From NCBI GenBank assembly GCA_030248135.1, contig JASANC010000474.1, forward strand, positions 22,657-86,656: 64,000 nucleotides of DNA, given 5' to 3'. Numbering within the stretch: position 1 is the first letter of the stretch; the number at the start of each line of letters is the position of its first letter. A program made the translations under genes and the position numbers. Shown in pieces: positions 54,315 through 64,000 of the stretch. The stretch comes from Theristus sp. LFF4_11 (Eukaryota; Nematoda; Chromadorea; Monhysterida; Xyalidae). The notes under the pieces are model-generated. The model searched no databases and had not been told where the DNA came from. It worked only from the letters and a program-made list of their open reading frames with translations.

Positions 54315-56792
54315 ATGCCAACACCATCACCACCAGCAACCACCACGACACCGCGAACGGTGATCAACTGGAAAAAACGGAAAATGCCGCCATCAAATGT
54401 TTGCACAGCAGCCGCGAACTCTGCAAGCGGAAACCTGGTGTTTGAAAAAAGTGATGTCATTTGTGGTGCCTCGACCTCGAGTTCGATCTCGATGGAAGTC
54501 GGGGACGACGACGATAAGGACGGCGATGACAATGAAGTGGACTGGCTGACGGCCGTGAAACGACGGCGTGGCGGTTTGTTGGAAGATGCACAGGTGAGAA
54601 AAAGGTACACGAGTTTCCTCACTGGGGGGGGGGGGCCTGGGCCCTGGGGGGGGGGGCCGCCCCCCCCCAAAAATTTTTGGAATCAATATCTATCAGAAAG
54701 GTTTTTTCGGCTCAGCTATTATCTATCTAACAAAATTTTTCAGCCAGCTATCTATCTGAAAATTTCTGTCTTCGAAGACATAAAATGAGTCAATTTTTGA
54801 CCAAAATTCACCATTTTTGCTCGAAATTCTTAAAAATTTTGCTAATTTTAGTTAAAATATGCATTTATACTTGATTTTTAGCATGTTTTAAGCATTATTC
54901 AGCTGTTTTTATAGCTTTTTAGCGTTTTAGCTGGCTATCTATCTAATTTCAAAATTTTGACCGCCCCCCCCCCCCAAAGTCACATGCCCCCCCCCGCGGC
55001 CCTCCCCCCCAAAATTTTCCAGCTATCTATCTGTCTGGAAAATTTGCTCCAGCTATCTATATCGGCCCCCCCAAACCCCCGGCTCTGGAACAACTATGTG
55101 ATGCATCATTATTAAAAGAGGTGCATGTGCAGCGGCGATGGCCCCTGCCCTTTAACACAGGAAAGAAAAAAATGCAAAAACTAAATTGATCATTTTCACC
55201 TTATTAAAAAGGCTTGGCTTAGGATTAGGATTAGGTTTAGGATTAGGAACCTACAACGACTCATTGCAAGTAACCTCTGATCGGAAACCTAAAAAAATCA
55301 CTTTTAAGTATGTGTACAAATCGTTTCCTTACCACAGTGTGCCATTCTCAAGTGTGGCAGTCCAGAAAACTGCTGGGAATCTCGTTGTCGAAAAACAAAA
55401 CAGTGAACCGTCCGTGGCGTAGCGGTAGAATTTCGGCCTACAGATCTGTAGGTACCGGCTTCGCACCTCGCTGTGGACAAGACATACTCGTGGAAAATTA
55501 GAGTGACCAACGAACATCTAATGGTCTATTCCCTCCTGAGCCGAGGGTAAAATTGGGGCAGTTTTACCCGTCTCCGCCGGAGTTTGGTACTTTCGGGTTT
55601 CCGGAACCGGCGCGCGGCTAATTAAAATAAAGAAATATAAAGAAAGGGTTAGGTGGTTATGATGTTTATTGGGTTTGCTGATTATGTTGGAGTGATTGCA
55701 ACAAGAATAAGAATAAACTGCCCCCTGATCACAGATAATCACAGGTTATATAGCCATTATAATTGTATATAATTACACCATACACGTTATTCCCAACTAT
55801 AACCAACAACAAAGCTGCTTTTCGCAGAGCCGCGCGTTGCGTCTGAAGCGTGAGGCTACGACGCTTGCGGAGCAGGAGCGTTACAGACAGGCGATCGAGT
55901 CGTTCAACGAATGTCTCAGGGTGTTTCCGGGCGATCTGGATGTGCTCGACATGAAGGCGCAGGTGGTGTTCATTGCTGTGAAACGATTTTCTGCTGGTCC
56001 GAGTTTGCTTTTCACTTGAACGTCAATTGATCGTATTGTGGGCATCTCCACTGCAATCCCTGCATCACGTGGTCACCAACGAATCAGCTAATTGCATGTG
56101 ATTTTGAAATGCACTTTTCGCAGCCACCAGATAGAGCTCGTCTGGCAGGCAGGTACGCATTAATGGATCCATTTGAAATTTGAAAGAAAATTCAGGCCGA
56201 AATGGAGATTGACGAGACGGCGGCGGCGATGCTGACTGCAAATCGTCTGCTGCAGTGGAACAAACTGTCTGCGGACGCTCATCGATTGTTGGCTCGCGCG
56301 CAACGCAACCACGGCGAGCCGATTTTGGTCGAGTTTTCTTGGGCTTCTGTTTGATTTGGTCGGGTGGGTGTGGGTCAGCATAGAAGTTTGAGAGAAGTCA
56401 ATTTGAAAGAGTAACTGTGACTTTTAGAAACGACCTTCTGATAGGATTGTCTTGTGTGAATCGTTGGTTTTTACTTCTGTTCTTTTCGTTGCGTGCGCTT
56501 ATAATAAGCGTACGTGAAACTTGATTGGGCGGTTAGATCAGCGCCTGGATTGTTTGAGTCATCCCAAGTTTTCAGTTCAAAATGGACATGTAAAAATGTT
56601 TTTTTTAACAAAAAACAGGCGCGTCATTCGTTTGAGCGCGCGGTGCATTTCGCTCCGTGGGATGAGGAACTGAGAGAAGAACTGTTGGAATGCGCCCAAT
56701 TGGCGGTTCGCATAACTAAATTGATCAATCAACAAACTGCAGCGGGTGAAGCGGCGGACAGGGTTGTTCAACGCACCAAATATATTTTGTGA
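54315..56792 (+). CDS. TTC33: Tetratricopeptide repeat protein 33
   Basis: Small TPR protein of unknown biochemical role. Four exons joined in phase: 54315-54593, 55828-55962, 56196-56327, 56619-56792 (stop TGA); 239 residues against 262 in human TTC33. The start fits the family's short basic N-terminus (INWKKRK). The TTC33 signature EVDWLTAVKRRRGGLLED lies at the end of exon 1. Exon 2 is the first TPR (LAEQERYRQAIESFNECL, then DLDVLDMKAQ). Exon 3 is the second, aligning without gaps over 36 residues to the human segment ending GRAQ (here ARAQ). Exon 4 carries the third (ARHSFERAVHFAPWDEELRE). Human TTC33 has a longer acidic tail that is missing here. Intron 1 contains a G-rich hAT fragment and a SINE. 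An AATAAA at 57138-57143 is a possible poly(A) signal. Confidence 0.88.
54622..55098. mobile_element. G-rich hAT-type element of the CATAGTTGTTC family, left end missing
   Basis: Body and right end (GAACAACTATG at 55088-55098) match 48629-49105, including the CTATCTATC repeats and the CAAAGTCACATG block. The left inverted repeat is absent; the G run starts at about 54623, 30 bp after the TTC33 exon 1 donor. Confidence 0.75.
55219..55247. repeat. Short interstitial telomere-like run
   Basis: About five units of TTAGGA with one TTAGGT, preceded by GGCTTGGC as in the Helitron-borne minisatellite. Probably a derivative of that repeat rather than a telomeric insertion. Confidence 0.5.
55404..55650 (+). 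mobile_element. tRNA-derived SINE, copy 2
   Basis: The tRNA-like head has box A TGGCGTAGCGG and a box B-like GGCTTCGCACC. The body matches 3470-3717 (TAATGGTCTA, GCCGAGGGTAAA, CCGCCGGAGTTTGGTAC, TTCCGGAACCGGCGCGC) and the tail is A-rich (AATAAAGAAATATAAAG). In TTC33 intron 1, same strand as the gene. Confidence 0.8.
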
Positions 56793-58827
56793 CAACCAAA
56801 CTTTATCAACATTTTTCGATTTCATTGAGTTTGTATTCGTCAGAAACAGATCTGCTTGTGCACAGAGACAGGACAAGTTGGCTTATTTTGTGGTGTTTTT
56901 AAAAGTCACAAAACTGCGTGTCAAAAACTGTTGCGTTCCTGTGTTTTCATGAGCATTTTGCCAAAAAAAGCATTCCAACAGCATTATAACAGATATGCAA
57001 AATACTAACAATAATGCAAAATGTGTTTGTACACGCTTCATGATTCTATGTTCCAAACAAGCGTGATTTGAAGTGTGTGGGTTTGTTTTAAAACATTTCA
57101 GTCTGTATCTAACTTTGCATGTGAACGTGTGGTTGGAAATAAACATCGTTTTGTGCAGCTTTCCATTGTCGGGTTTGGCAAACAACAAACGTTACTGAAT
57201 TCATTGAAATTTGTATTGCATCTCTGCAAGTGCAAATTGAAATTGGTCATGTGGTTTCACTTTCAAGTTGCAGTTTGCTCATTTTTAAATTTTATTTTCA
57301 TGGTTGTAATTTTTAGTTTGGTTAACTTTTCAGAGGTTCTGTGATTTTCGACTTCTGTGGCCAGCTTTTAGCTGTTTTTTGGCGAGGTGAAGACTTCTTT
57401 TTCTCGTTTCATTTTGCAAACCAATTGGTGCAGACAATTTTCAGTCAACTGAAATCGGTGTATAAATTGAATTCAAAGCATGGTTTTTGGGTTTTCTTGT
57501 ATTTGCTTGTTGGTTGGTTTAGGTTTCCAACGGTAGACCGTTTTCCAACCTCTGACGCGAATTATCTTTTATTTTTCTGGTTTGTTTTCTTTGATCCCAT
57601 AAAAAAACATTTATGCAGAGTGCAAACTTGCTACTGACTCGAAGACTTGGTAAGACAGAGTACAGCATTCTGATTGGTCTGTTTTGAATTTGGTTGAAGG
57701 TCGTTTGGACATGAGCTCAGTAATGTGTCTTTTATCGCTGAAAATGTCTGAAAAGGCACCTCGGGGGAGTCCTTTCCGACTTTTAGAAGAAAAATGACAT
57801 TTGCAAATGCCCATTGAAATTAAAGCTGCATTGCGCTTGATTTAGCCACTGTGTTTGTGGTGGCTGCAACCGTGGGAATGAAACAGTGTTTGCGCTTGTA
57901 AAATCATCCACTATCAACTGTGACAGCACAGCTTGTTGTTATTTTCCGTTTCGCTATTGTGGTTGGTTATTTTGGTATCGTTGGAATGCATTTTGCATGC
58001 AACTTTGATCGTCTTTGCATACAACATCTAAATTCTATGACTCCGTTTTTCCTTCATTTTGCGAGCGGATTTCAAGCAAATTGAAGAATCGGTCGATTTG
58101 ATCACAAAGCATCCGTTTTCAAAAGCAGTCGAACAAAAGAATCATGCATTTATTCAGTGGGTCACATCCCGGCTCAAAAGCATTCCATTCTGTTGGTTGC
58201 ACAGAATAAAGTTCGTTCCAATCCACGGTATTTTCAGGTCTAAGCGAAGTCGGGTCCAGCCGACGGAACAGACAACAGACACAGAATCAAATTTGACTGA
58301 ACAGCCACGAAGCTGTGTTATTTTTTCGCCAAAACGTTTTTCGATCTTCCCGAGAAGCTTATCTTGCATTCTTGATCTGGTGCATTGCTTGAATATCGTG
58401 AATTGTATGTGCAACAGTGCATTTTGTGCCACTGGTTATGTATGCAACATTGCGGATTGAATGGTGTGCCAACGGTTTTAATACCTGCGCTGAAAAGAAA
58501 CCACGTATAGTGTGTTGTGAAACTGTGCTATCAGTTGAGTACTATCAGTTGCTGTTTCCAAATGTTCCAAATCTGAACGCTGATTAGTTGTATCATCACT
58601 GCAATGCAGCATTAAACGCGAATTTCTCGCGGCAATGAAATTACACCATCGCACCAAATTTATATGGCGCCAATTAGGTCCGTCCAATTTGCATGCACTT
58701 TCTGTTGTTGGTGTTACTATTGGTATTGGTTTCGCAGTTCAGTTATTCTTTTTTTTCTGTTCCATTTCAGACCAGCCGAACACATTATTCCATTCGGTCA
58801 CTGCTCGTGTGAAATTCCATGCCATAC
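56793..58827. other. TTC33 3' region and spacer
   Basis: AT-rich. After the TTC33 stop there is no supportable exon. A plus-strand open stretch at 58059-58460 has mixed hydrophilic content (FKQIEESVDLITKHPFSKAV) but no convincing splice sites or recognisable domain. No repeat family was identified. Confidence 0.4.
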
Positions 58828-60400
58828 TAGAGTTGCCACGGTAGGCCTTTTTTGGTCACGGTACGGTTTACGGTTTGAGACGCAATTTTTTTCACGGTTT
58901 CGGTACGGTACGGTAAATTGAAAAGCTCAACGGTACGGTTTTCGGTACGGTTTGAAAAATTTTAAAATCGCACGGTACGGTTTCGGTACGGTTACCGTGG
59001 ATTTTGAATTTACACGGGCGGTAAACCGTATTTTTACGGTTTGAAAATTAAAAAGTTTTAAAATGCACTGTGCTTCACTTTTTGTTTCTCTCTGTGCTAT
59101 TTTGTTGTGTTGTATGTCGCCGTTCTCGTTCAGTCAGACAAGCAATGGAAGCGGCAGTGGGACAAAAACAAAACACAAACTTACACCATCTACCTACACC
59201 ATAGCAAGAGTACAGGAAGACCCAACCTGTTGTTTTCAACCACCATTTTTAGGCAGTTTGCCCAGTCAGGATTTCATCAAAAAGACGTTATGAAATTATG
59301 GTTTTTCAACTTGAGCCCTTTCGCATGACGCCAACAAAAGAAACAAAAGTAAACAAGCGTAAACAACAGTTTTTGTAATAATTTAATCTCGAGAACCCGC
59401 TCGATTTTTTAGTGCTTTTCAAACGTTTCAAATGTTTGTTTCAAGCTTTTCGATTAGGTGTCAATTCTATGTCAAAGATGATTCTTTTATAACTCTGTTT
59501 CGCTAATTTTGCAATCGTTGACAATTTTTTAAACTATTTGAATTTGCTGCCCCCGTTTGTTCTCGGTTAGTTAAGTTAAACTTGGTTAAAGTGAAGTCGT
59601 TCCCGTTAGACTTTTTCTGCGTGACATAAACTTGTTTAAACGTGACTTGATTGTTTGACAACTTCATTTTTCAAAGTCGCTAAGTTTGACCCGAAGAGGC
59701 CCCTTTATTTTTTTATTTTACAGAACTGGCCGGGAATCGATACCCGTTTATTTGCACAATCCCATTTGTGTTTTTTTATGCCCGCTTTTGCACAAAAATG
59801 TTTTTTAAACAATATTATTTCAGTTTCTACTGTTTAAAAATTGCAAATTTGTGTTCACCAAAATTTTGCTTTTTGAAAGTCACAGAATTTTAGTTAAAAT
59901 CTTGTAAAAACTGCTGTTTGTTTAGTGTTCTCACAGTCACAATCGATCTTCATGACCTGTTTTATTGTCATTAATTATTAATTAGCGCGTGTTTTATTTT
60001 AGTTTTTTAGTATACACCAAAAAAAAACTAAAAAAAGTAATGTGAAAGCCGTTGATTTTTACAACGGCACAAAAAAACAAATAAAATTTTTATGTATCCG
60101 TGGGACATGCAACCTATATGATACCAACGAAAAATCAAACGCACGCCACGCCACACACAGCGCACGCACACAAAAAAGCTTGGTCAAACCGTCAATTTTG
60201 GAAAAAATACGACGGTTTCGGTACGGTTTGCCAAAATTTTGCCACGGTACGGTCAACGGTACGGTAATTGTATTTTGATGACGGTACGGTTTTCGGTACG
60301 GTGTGGAAATTTTAAAATCGCACGGTACGGTCACGGTACGGTACGGTAAAACCGTACCGCCCGTATTTTTACGGTTTTTACGGTTACCGTGGCAACTATA
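58828..60400. mobile_element. hAT-type element rich in GGTACGGT words
   Basis: 1573 bp with inverted ends TAGAGTTGCCACGGTA / TACCGTGGCAACTATA and an exact 8-bp duplication TGCCATAC (58820-58827, 60401-60408). The subterminal 200 bp at each end consists of dozens of CGGTACGGT words in mirrored orientation, resembling transposase-binding arrays. The interior contains a reversed Helitron fragment at 59370-59970. No transposase frame. Confidence 0.9.
59370..59970 (-). mobile_element. Helitron 3 fragment, reversed, inside the hAT element
   Basis: Reverse complement of about 16900-17480: shared segments include AAATCGAGCGGGTTCTCGAG, CTTAGCGACTTTGAAAAATG and GGGATTGTGCAAATAAACGG-like words, in the same order. 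Both Helitron termini are absent. Confidence 0.7.
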
Positions 60401-60408
60401 TGCCATAC

Positions 60409-61134
60409 GATGATGGACTTGGAATTCAGTTGTTCTAATTCAGTTGGATCATAAAAAATCGATTCTTCTGATCTCCATTTTTGCGGTGTCTGCACTTTTT
60501 GTCTCAACAACTCGCTGTCTAATGCCAAAGCGATGACTGTCTTTCACGCGTGCCGGCACAGCCGATGACATGTGTGTCTGTGCGACTTAATCTTGCTAAG
60601 CAACGTTTTACTAATTGGCTATGCAACGATTGTTCCTTCGATTGACCAACAAAATGAGACGCCAAGGGCAACTGGATGGCTGGGTGCAGGTTGGTCGCCT
60701 GGCTGTTCCAAATGTAGCTCATGCATACTCACCGGCTCGGTGCAGCCAATCAGTGTGTGTGCCGAGTTTTAAAAGTAAAGTATTATCTTTTCGTGCGAAG
60801 GAGGCGGGGTGATGTTGAATGCTGTGTGGAAAAACCACACAGCTGAAAAGCTATTTCGCACCCGAACGTAATTCGAATATGAAATTAAATAAATTGAGAA
60901 AAAAAATCTGATTGTTTTTTTTTAAATATCTTGCACAAAACTGCCGTCAGAACACTTATATAAAGTTTTGCTGATTTCAAATTGCCGCGCACCCATGGAA
61001 CATTTTCCCTATCAGTGCGTGCAAACGCATATTGGGTCACGTTTAATAAGAAAGATAATACCGTTTTTTGTGCGTGAGTGTGTAGCATTGAAAGTTTTGT
61101 TTCGATTACTCAAAAACCAAAGTTGACGCCGCGA
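60409..61134. other. Spacer upstream of the small membrane protein
   Basis: 60770-60860 contains GGAGGCGGGGTGATGTTGAATG, related to 33950-33975, suggesting another small dispersed element. No gene is supported. Confidence 0.35.
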
Positions 61135-61371
61135 ATGACAACATTGTTCCGTTGCGTACGTGCTGACGACGACAAACGGCTTCGTGGTGTTTACCGGACC
61201 GTTTTTTATACGTTGCAGATTTCGTTCTTTGTGGCGCTGTTCTTTCTGTTTGTTTGGCTGATCTACACTTTGTTCTTTGGCGGTCGAACGGGTATCGGAT
61301 CACAGGGACCAATCGCTGTCAACCTTGAAAAAACAGGAAGAGGCGAGCCGAAACAAGCGCCGGTGCGATGA
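61135..61371 (+). CDS. Short type II-like membrane protein or first exon, unrecognised
   Basis: Open from ATG at 61135: a basic/acidic N-terminus of about 20 residues (CVRADDDKRLRG), one strong hydrophobic helix (VFYTLQISFFVALFFLFVWLIYTLF), then a short Gly/Pro/Lys-rich C-terminus to the stop at 61369-61371. The plan resembles the start of Na+/K+-ATPase beta subunits (short cytosolic N-terminus, TM, then lumenal domain), in which case the exon may end at the GTGCGA donor at 61363 with the rest el sewhere. No downstream exon was found before GILT, so the assignment is open. It could also be a complete 78-residue micro-membrane protein. Confidence 0.45.
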   Translation: MTTLFRCVRADDDKRLRGVYRTVFYTLQISFFVALFFLFVWLIYTLFFGGRTGIGSQGPIAVNLEKTGRGEPKQAPVR

Positions 61372-61978
61372 TTGTTGGAATTTGCTGTTTTTTTTTTCGT
61401 TTTTTTACGAATACAGAAAGCGTTTACGCTGGTTTAGCTGCAACATGCTGGGGCTGGCGCAACTAAACTGGCAAATTGAAATTCAAATACGAGAGTTCGT
61501 TCACAACTTTGAACAGTCAGTCTGCAAGAGAGCAGCATACTTTGGCTTTGTGCTAAGCCCCGACAAAATTGTACAAAATTCAATTCCCGGTTCTAGGTGT
61601 TTATCCAGTATTTTTCGCATGCTCTAGAATACATTATTTTTGTGTTGAACGCATTGTGCAATGCACGGGGTGAACCACAAGTAGCACGCAACATGCAACG
61701 TTGAATCATCGCAGCTACCCAGCGATTTCAAACACCATTTTAGCAGTCATTTTTATTGGATTGTAAAAACAGTGCAACTTTGATCGCCGGTAATGTTTAT
61801 TAAGAGTGCTGAACGAAGCTTTAAAACCAAAAAGAACTTTCTTTCCGTTGCTCTGATTCACCCTGTACAGTTGCTTTTGTAGTTTTTTTTTCATTCGAAC
61901 ACCAATTTTTTCCAACAGCTGTATCCCAGCACAAGCTGAAAATTGCATGATTTTTACCGTTTTTCCCACAGAACTGCC

Positions 61979-63319
61979 ATGTTCTTTGCAAAACACAAGC
62001 TTTTCGTGATTGAGCTGCTGTGTTTTGGAATTCTAGTGAAAGGTTGTTATTGTGAAAAAAATGTGAACAGTGACGAGGATGGCGCTCATCCCTTTGCTGG
62101 GTGTGAAAATGCTAAGAAAGATAAAGTTAGTTGTCTTTTTCAGTAGCAGAACAACCCTACGAAACTCCCTTGATTTGCACATTCTGATTGGTCAGCTTTT
62201 GCTTGGACTTTACCAAGCAGCAACTCAAACTGCGTGTTGAGCTTGACCGTAAGCCTATTTCCCATATGCCCACCACCATGCAGCTTTTGACAAAACGTTT
62301 TCACCAACAAAATTGCTTTCGATGAAACCGTTTTCGTTTTTTCAGAAAGTGCGCGTGCAGGTGTACGGCGAGGCGCTCTGCCCGGACACCACGTGGATCT
62401 TCAACGCCAAACTGAAGAAACTCATCCAGCACCCGGACGTTCTGGACGCCATCCACTTCACCTACTACCCGTGCGGCAAGTGCGACTGCTCCGGTGAGGC
62501 ACACGTGTGCAAGTGCCAGCACGGCCAACCGGAGTGCCAGCAGAATCAACTGCAGGTTGCAATGCCGCAAACGGGCGTCGTTTTTGTTTCTGAGATTTGC
62601 TTTCAATTTGTACAGTCGAACCAAAAATCAGCCAAACAAAACCAACCATCGGCTGCTTTTGAAATGAGCTCCAATCAGCTGCTGGTTTGACGCAGCCAAG
62701 CACAAGGCAGCTTCAATGGGCAGCTATGCGCCTGTGCCAGTTGCGTGCGAACGCACACTTCTCTGCGCAGGCATGTGTCATGCACTACATACCGAACGCA
62801 CACTTCTCTGCGCAGGCATGTGTCATGCACTACATACCGAACGCACACTTCTCTGCGCAGGCATGTGTCATGCACTACATACCGAACGCACACTTCTCTG
62901 CGCAGGCATGTGTCATGCACTACATACCGAACGCACACTTCTCTGCGCAGGCATGTGTCATGCACTACATACCGAACGTCGCTGAGCACTTGCCGCTGCT
63001 GCTGTGTCTGCAAGGGCAACGCTCCGACAACGCCTGTCTGCACGGGACACGCCATGCCAAGCACATCCTCGACTGCGCAGCGTCCGATCTTGGCGCGAAA
63101 CTGCAGGCGCACGCGTACAGGGTGACCAGCGCAAACGACCAGCTGGACTTTGTGCCGTGGGTGGTCATCAACGGCAAACACCAGTGGGAGATGAAGGACG
63201 AGTTCATGGAGTTCGTCTGCAAGGAGATCAGGGAGCTCAGGACAGACGCCGCGATGTTGCCGTCGTATTGCATTGCGTTGCTCGCGAAGGACATGCGCGG
63301 CGAGGGCGACGAGGAGTGA
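61979..63319 (+). CDS. GILT-like lysosomal thiol reductase
   Basis: Gamma-interferon-inducible lysosomal thiol reductase family; known members reduce disulfides in lysosomes. Three exons joined in phase: 61979-62125, 62346-62555 and 62951-63319 (stop TGA), 241 residues. Exon 1 encodes a signal peptide (LFVIELLCFGILVKGCYC). Exon 2 has YGEALCPDTT at about residues 56-65, at the active-site position, but with CPDT instead of CxxC, as in several invertebrate members, so classical reductase activity is doubtful. The family signature CQHGx2ECx2Nx4C is complete and spans the exon 2/3 junction; its last Cys is in ACVMHYIP. FVPWVVINGKH near the C-terminus is the conserved GILT end motif. The exon 3 acceptor exists in five tandem copies, so up to 60 extra residues can be added in frame. 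Confidence 0.9.
62748..62972 (+). repeat. Five perfect 45-bp tandem repeats spanning the GILT exon 3 splice acceptor
   Basis: Units start at 62748, 62793, 62838, 62883 and 62928 and appear identical. Each contains a pyrimidine-rich acceptor (CACTTCTCTGCGCAG) and the first codons of exon 3 (ACVMHYIPN), and the 45-bp period keeps the frame open through every copy. Acceptor AGs end at 62770, 62815, 62860, 62905 and 62950. The last gives the canonical protein. Confidence 0.93.
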
Positions 63320-64000
63320 GTGTGGTGGTGTACCACGTTGTGCGCTTGCTGCTGTGATCCGTGGGGCACCGCGCTGGCATCCAGCCTTCTACTGCACTGG
63401 TTAATGCTTGTCTACGGGGGTTTAGCAGATGCCATTGATTCAGCTAATCTGTTCAGGTTTTGATTTCTTCTGCAATTTTGACTGCAGCTGAATCGTTTCA
63501 TGGCATGGTATCTAAGCAAACAGCCGCGGTATTTCACTCATCACACAGATTATTTATTCTTGGAATATTAGTTGGTGATTCTGTTGGCTTGGCACGAGCT
63601 GGCTTTGAACTTGTCAACTTGCAATAATGGTTTATTTCGTACCGCATAGTTGGATGGTGGGTATATTGTAGAGTTATAACGGAGTTATTGCAGGCTTTAT
63701 TGTATTTCCCACTGCAGATTATTACTACTGTTGATTTGTTTGCATTCCCGCCAAACATTTGTGATCAAATTGGCAGTGTTTCGTACAGGAAATTGTGATA
63801 TCGTTACAACCAGTTTCCGGTTTCTGGCGTTTTTTATGATGTCTTGAAATGAGCTGTGATTCTTATAAATTGACTGAACAAGATTTTTTTTGGTTTATCC
63901 TCAACCCGTTTTTCTTCTTTTAGTGGATCTCGTTTGTGTCATTTTCACTGTTATAACCGAATTCTAGCATTTTCATTGTTCAAGAAAATTCAACGCTTCA
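63320..64000. other. GILT 3' flank
   Basis: AT-rich 3' UTR-like sequence. No further exon, repeat family or plus-strand AATAAA was identified before the window end. Confidence 0.4.

Noticed and set aside
48650..54700. Many Pro- or Gly-rich open frames on both strands
   Set aside because: They are translations of G and C homopolymers in transposons, with no stable composition or start context.
55404..55480. Functional tRNA gene
   Set aside because: The acceptor stem pairs poorly and the sequence continues into a body shared with the copy at 3470, so it is a SINE head.
56126..56152. Extra TTC33 exon between 55962 and 56196
   Set aside because: Direct joining gives an ungapped 36-residue match to human TTC33, and including this piece breaks the frame.
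58059..58460. 133-codon open frame as a gene
   Set aside because: No domain, no convincing splice sites and composition like the surrounding AT-rich DNA. Left as unsupported.
62555..63319. Tandem repeats as a CRISPR array
   Set aside because: The 45-bp units are contiguous with no spacers, are in a eukaryotic gene and cover a splice acceptor.

Overview
This is a eukaryotic (metazoan) window: every recognisable protein is split by spliceosomal introns, mostly with TTTCAG-like acceptors, and introns and spacers are packed with DNA transposons. No spliced leader, rRNA or intact tRNA is visible. The protein set (TRPML channel, PINK1, TTC33, GILT, activin-receptor-like ectodomains) and the splice acceptors suggest an ecdysozoan, most likely a nematode. 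That placement is inference. All exon boundaries were set by hand from homology to remembered families, from GT/AG sites and from phase agreement. No alignment or RNA evidence was available.

Layout. 1-4065 (+): 3' part of a C2H2 zinc-finger gene ending in an ING-type PHD finger. 5349-22063 (-): a mucolipin/TRPML channel gene in 13 exons, with a 9.5 kb intron holding satellite DNA, a foldback element and three Helitron-like elements. 22996-28495 (-): PINK1 mitochondrial kinase in about nine exons. 30065-33060 (+): a small cysteine-rich receptor-like membrane protein. 34334-47367 (+): an eight-exon type I membrane protein with a ten-cysteine activin-receptor-II-like ectodomain, one transmembrane helix and, instead of a kinase, a short tail with an ITAM-like double YxxL motif. 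54315-56792 (+): TTC33. 61135-61371 (+): a short unrecognised membrane protein or first exon. 61979-63319 (+): a GILT-like lysosomal thiol reductase whose last 3' splice site lies in five perfect 45-bp tandem copies.

Mobile DNA dominates the rest. It includes two copies of a palindromic mariner derivative; hAT-type elements with 8-bp target duplications (28.6, 45.9, 48.6, 49.7, 50.4-54.2 and 58.8-60.4 kb), several built around long G/C homopolymers; tandem Helitrons with 3' hairpin plus CTAG ends; TA-flanked MITEs; two LTR retrotransposons that lack most of pol; a solo LTR; and a tRNA-derived SINE with two copies.

The genes do not form a pathway. TRPML and GILT both act in late endosomes or lysosomes, and PINK1 acts on damaged mitochondria. 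The two neighbouring cysteine-rich membrane proteins look like related surface receptors. The strongest candidates for something new are the activin-receptor-like ectodomain joined to an ITAM-like tail, the duplicated splice-acceptor array in GILT, the twice-found palindromic mariner, the G-tract composite hAT element, and the frequent pyrimidine at intron position +3.
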